Shown here piece after piece: positions 60,809 to 64,000 of a stretch of DNA of 64,000 nucleotides (its first letter is position 1; each line of letters starts with the position of its first letter). Below the pieces are notes generated by a model. That model was not told where the DNA came from. It made no database searches and was given only the letters and a program-made list of their open reading frames with translations. Origin of the DNA: Phycomyces nitens (taxonomy: Eukaryota > Mucoromycota > Mucoromycetes > Mucorales > Phycomycetaceae); assembly GCA_022702545.1 (NCBI GenBank), contig JAHRBC010000002.1:1240001-1304000 (forward strand), read 5' to 3'. A program made the position numbers and the translations under genes.

Positions 60809-61974
60809 TTATACATCGTTTCTAAAAGCCCACTGTGGGAGGCGGGAAACCACGTCATTTGGGGCCGCTGAGTTTGACACACTCTTAAAAACCCGAGGCA
60901 AGAATTGATGGGAATGCAAACCCATTCCATCAAGGACATGAGAGTCAACAATAGTGATGAGTCTATTAAACTGAAATACAAGTATTAATATTTTATATAA
61001 CAATTCAGACACGTAACCCAGTTATTGCCTTATTATTATTTACCTCATCACTTCTCCATCCTGGGCGAACAGTACGGATGACACGTTTGGTGCCACTTTC
61101 AGATGTCTCTACATCAGATTCACCCTCGGACATTGCCTCCCTTATGATCATGTTGGCACAATCTTTGCCCATCATCTCATTGATTGCGTCCTCATTGTCA
61201 AGGTAGGCATTCAAGCGCCGAGAATGGCTCTAAAATTCTCAGTTAATACTGCTTCTTTGATATTAAATATTTATTAGTTATTTAAAGTATATCTTACCTC
61301 GCCTGCACGGTTTGCCCTTCTTGAACGAGTGTTCACGGCAGCTTTTGCCGAAGAAGACTTCTTGTCTTTGGAACTTTGGCTCCTGAAGTTGGTGTGAAGA
61401 TTCTTGTGCAAGTCACTTCTCCTCATTCCCTTGCTCTCAAACTTGGGCTCCAAGTAGTTGAGAATCCTAACAACTAACTCCTTGTTTGGACTTTGGTTGA
61501 AAGGAACGTCTGTATTCCACCTTGGCTTGTTATTGTTTGCCAAGATCTCTGCAGTTATTCTCGACGAAAACTTTGGCTTCCACATATATTTGCGAATCGC
61601 CGTCTGACACAGTATATGAGATAATGAATTGATAACATACTATATAATTTGCTACTTACATAGACATCGTTGTTTGTCTGCTTGGTTGGCACAACTGGTA
61701 GAAGAGCAACAGGTGCAACAGGAATGGCAGGAGAGTTGACAAGAGCAGTGTTATGGGCACTACCCAATGCACCAATTGCTCTAATGGCTGAAGCATTACC
61801 AGCCACAACAACGTTGAGTTGAGCCTTTACAGACCCCACTTGCACTTCGACGTTTGTCATTTTGCCTTCCATCTCGGAAAGCTTTGCCATAATCTGTTCC
61901 ATGTCAGGAGCAGGAGCAGAAGTAGGACCAGCAGGAGTGGGACGAGGAGCAATTGTTCTTCTTTGGTTAACCAT
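60809..61974 (-). CDS. CACTA-6 gene B: CACTA accessory protein, intact
   Basis: Exons 61660-61974, 61298-61603, 61044-61229 and 60809-60970 on the minus strand, all GT-AG. The protein is the same as CACTA-5 gene B but for a few residues (LEPKFES for LVPKFES, DVY for DVH at the end of exon 1, LPRVF for LPWVF). Motifs and inferred role are as described there. It is the only one of the three CACTA-6 units with no lesion that I can see. Stops of genes A and B are about 120 bp apart, tail to tail. Confidence 0.8.
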
Positions 61975-62244
61975 TTTCTAGAATATGATAAAGTATATTT
62001 CGATTATAATTATTAGTTTTTGTTCAATTGAAATAAAAATAGATATAATATACGTACAAAAACTGTTTGGGTGAGTGAGTAAGTAAGTGTGTGTGTGTGT
62101 GTGTGTGTGTAAAGGTAAGAGAGGTTGAATATCAAAAAGGCCGTTATATATAGGCATTTTGAATGACTATAAAGATGTTCCTCTATTGTCTTGAAGCACT
62201 GAGATGCAAATCGGCCTTGATATTGTTTTTGGGCTCAATCCATC

Positions 62245-63140
62245 ATGCTTTCCGCAGCATGCTTCAAAGGTGAAAAAATTTCAGACTCTCTCCTTTTTCT
62301 TTGGTTCCCTTTATTTTTCCTTTTGTTTGCTTTTTGATATCGGCGCCTTTCTCTGGTAAGACATTTTTTATACCTCTTTATACACACAAATTAATCTCTT
62401 TTCATAGATGTGCGCTCCCATTCCAACTCATCCTTTCCACAATGGCCATCTAGACAAATACTCACTGGCCGCATTCACTGGTACCATCATCATGATAAAA
62501 ATTATTTTCACTTTCTCTCTTAGATTGGCCAAACAACTTATGTAAGGATGCCATCGGCACCAGGTAAATTTTTTCTTTCAATCATACTTGTTCCCTCTCT
62601 GACTCTATTCCATTGTAGACTGCCCTTTCTATTCACGCCATCGGCCTCCTCCATCATTCGCGATTGTAATCATAAAGGTAATATTCTTTATAAATCTCTT
62701 TTTACTTATCTAAAATATTATTCAGACTATTTATTAATAATTATTATGTGTTTTATAGACTCACTTGGGCTTCCTTTGCACACCATGCCCCCTACTTTGA
62801 TAACCCATTTGGCTCCTGGTATGTAAATTAAATATATCATCACTCTGTTCACCCATATTAATTTTTATTCTCTTTTTTATAGTAAAACCCGCCACACAGC
62901 CCATCCAGCCTTACAATTTAAGTCCCCTTTGCGCACTCTTGCCCATCTCTTGCAATGTAAGTATCTTTTGACACACAAAAATTTTCTCTTTGTACCCCAT
63001 ATCATTAACACTTCTTTTATCTTTTACAGAACACTCCCGCAGCCCAAAAAATCACTGGATATTCATATTTTTGCAGGTATTTTTTATGTAGAAAAATATT
63101 CCATCCAAATAGCAGCAGGCAACCGGGTAGAAACGGCTAG
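62245..63140 (+). CDS. CACTA-6 gene C: micro-exon unit of about seven exons
   Basis: Exons by splice signals: 62245-62355, 62408-62480, 62524-62563, 62619-62677, 62759-62818, 62883-62956 and 63030-63140. The introns are 43-81 nt long and start GTAAG, GTACC, GTAAA, GTAAT, GTATG and GTAAG; all end in AG. One frame is open across exons 3-7 through four junctions (TRLPFLFTPSASS, then LPLHTMPPTLITHLAPVKP, then SCNNTPAAQK) to TAG at 63138-63140. Exon 1 encodes a hydrophobic segment, but here a T5 run (six T in CACTA-5) breaks it. The exon 2 to 3 phase is unresolved, and the 3' end can also be read without splicing. The protein resembles nothing I know. It is divergent from gene B, next to the right terminal repeat. 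Confidence 0.5.
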
Positions 63141-63591
63141 GCCATAGGAATAGGCGTAATAGTAGACCCTAAACCTAGAAACATTCTATTCTTTCTAATA
63201 AAAATAAAAACGTAAAACATTACCAATCAATTATAAATGGGAAATCAAATAATGGGTGATATATTATTGGTCAAAAAGAATAAAGAAGATTAAATACTAC
63301 ACTATGAGGATGAAAAAAGTGTAGTAAAGATGTAAAATACTACAGTGTTATTCTCTCAAAATAGATTCTTTCAAAACGGAACCGCACATTTAAATGCTTA
63401 ATCCCCCCATAACCTAATTAGATATACCCGCCGAAAGTGCTACTGGACCTCAGCTGCAGCACCTCTTTCAATAATTATGCTAGCAATTATCACGACATAC
63501 TGCTAGCAGCTAAGACCAGGTTGTTCTCAAGCGGAATTATATGTAGAGTCTATCATAATTCAGGTAATTACACTATTGTTTACTTATCTTT

Positions 63592-63623
63592 CCGCACTGG
63601 TAATCAAGCCCGTTTTTCCAGTG
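63592..63623 (-). repeat. right terminal inverted repeat of CACTA-6
   Basis: Pairs with 57353-57384. The repeat contains a second, inner CACTGG in inverted orientation (GCACTGGTAATC at about 63595), so each end carries two facing copies of the terminal hexamer. The left end has the weaker ACTAGTGC at that place. Confidence 0.85.
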
Positions 63624-64000
63624 TTGTCCAGCCTCTTCAATTCTTGCTCTTTTGGCATGATGCTGATAATTGCGTCTGGATACCATAGAGAACCCTTCTT
63701 GGTTACCATTGCATTTGTTACAGTAACAGGCAGTGTTGTTTTGGGAAGCAGAAGACATATTTTGTGTGATTCGATTGTAAGATAAAAAAGGAAACAAGTG
63801 CTTCATATGTTTTATTTGCTGTCAATTTATAGACAAAAAAAAACTATTGTATTTTACTTGTTTGCCCGAACCAATAGGATCTGTTAAAAAGTCTTTTTTT
63901 ATTTGAATAAAAAAAATCTTCTGAGTTGAAAAAAAGGCCTATATTTCCTACACCTTAAAGTACTCTTGGTGCACTAGTAATCCAGCCCATTTTTCCAGTG

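Larger units (their letters stand above)
57353..63623 (+). mobile_element. CACTA-6, inserted inverted into CACTA-5 exon 1
   Basis: 6,271 bp, with ends CACTGGAAAAATGGGCTGG (57353) and, reversed, CACTGGAAAAACGGGCTTG (63623). Terminal repeats match for about 31 bp with a few differences. TTG at 57350-57352 is repeated at 63624-63626. The unbroken target sequence can be read within CACTA-6 itself at 57721-57735, proving a clean 3-bp duplication. Confidence 0.97.
54393..63758 (-). pseudogene. CACTA-5 gene A: transposase interrupted by CACTA-6
   Basis: The start codon is at 63758. Exon 1 is cut after the codons for EAGQ by CACTA-6 and continues at 57352. Exons 2 and 3 follow at about 57278-57243 and 57180-56974, and exon 4 at about 56901-54393. 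Inside exon 4 an extra C near 55460 shifts the frame in the CR/LLVKPS region; the two open stretches (56880-55432 and 55517-54393) carry the two halves of the core, each otherwise clean. The C-terminus ends PLPKNLCLI, like the other family members. So this copy has two independent lesions. Confidence 0.88.
51449..64000 (-). mobile_element. CACTA-5, split by CACTA-6
   Basis: One end is CACTGGAAAAACGGGC at 51449; the other, read in reverse from 64000, is CACTGGAAAAATGGGC. Removing CACTA-6 and one TTG leaves about 6,278 bp, against 6,271 bp for CACTA-6, and the two are nearly identical by eye. Gene A runs on the minus strand, gene B on the plus strand, gene C on the minus strand. The right-hand duplication (predicted ATA) lies just outside the window. 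Confidence 0.93.

Overview
The window looks like an AT-rich, transposon-dense segment of a fungal nuclear genome, most likely an early-diverging (Mucoromycota-type) fungus. The reasons are: short GT-AG introns of about 45-85 nt throughout; a nuclear-type tRNA-Asp(GTC) at 36334-36405; and protein-coding content that is almost entirely eukaryotic DNA transposons (CACTA/Tnp2, Tc1/mariner, MULE, Merlin/ISXO2-like) plus a solo LTR. I found no convincing single-copy host protein gene. The tRNA is the only clear host gene.

Layout. (1) 261-7708: a Tc1/mariner copy (mariner-1) split by a 6.1-kb CACTA element (CACTA-1, 992-7088, target duplication TTT). (2) 7760-8352: a small hypothetical gene on the minus strand. 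(3) 8503 to about 27805: a four-level nest. An old CACTA element (CACTA-2) is split by a MULE (12117-25362). The MULE has a Tc1/mariner (mariner-2, 12145-20553, TA duplication) inside its left terminal repeat, and mariner-2 is split by CACTA-3 (12724-19783, AGC duplication). (4) 28425-41245: transposase fragments, a broken C2H2/Tnp2-like gene, a Merlin-like gene, palindromic MITE-like repeats, the tRNA, and a solo LTR with GGCCT duplications. (5) 41246-47594: CACTA-4 (TAT duplication). (6) 47600-51448: tandem and dispersed repeats. (7) 51449-64000: CACTA-5, split by the inverted, nearly identical CACTA-6 (57353-63623, TTG duplication). This makes an inverted repeat of about 5.9 kb per arm. The window ends on the last base of CACTA-5.

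The CACTA elements share one architecture. Gene A is a four-exon Tnp2-type transposase with an N-terminal zinc-finger-like exon. Gene B is convergent to it: a four-exon accessory protein that could correspond to plant TnpA by position only. In the CACTGG subfamily there is a third unit, 'gene C', divergent from B and next to the terminal repeat. It consists of short exons separated by well-formed introns, its first exon encodes a hydrophobic segment, and it is not visible as a long ORF. A similar unit may exist in CACTA-3.

Decay tracks nesting depth. CACTA-2 has five nonsense codons in gene A and the MULE has several disablements. Mariner-2 is open apart from the insertion, and innermost CACTA-3 has intact A and B genes. 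Many nonsense codons look like C:G to T:A transitions, and several frameshifts sit in homopolymer runs, which could be real decay or assembly error.
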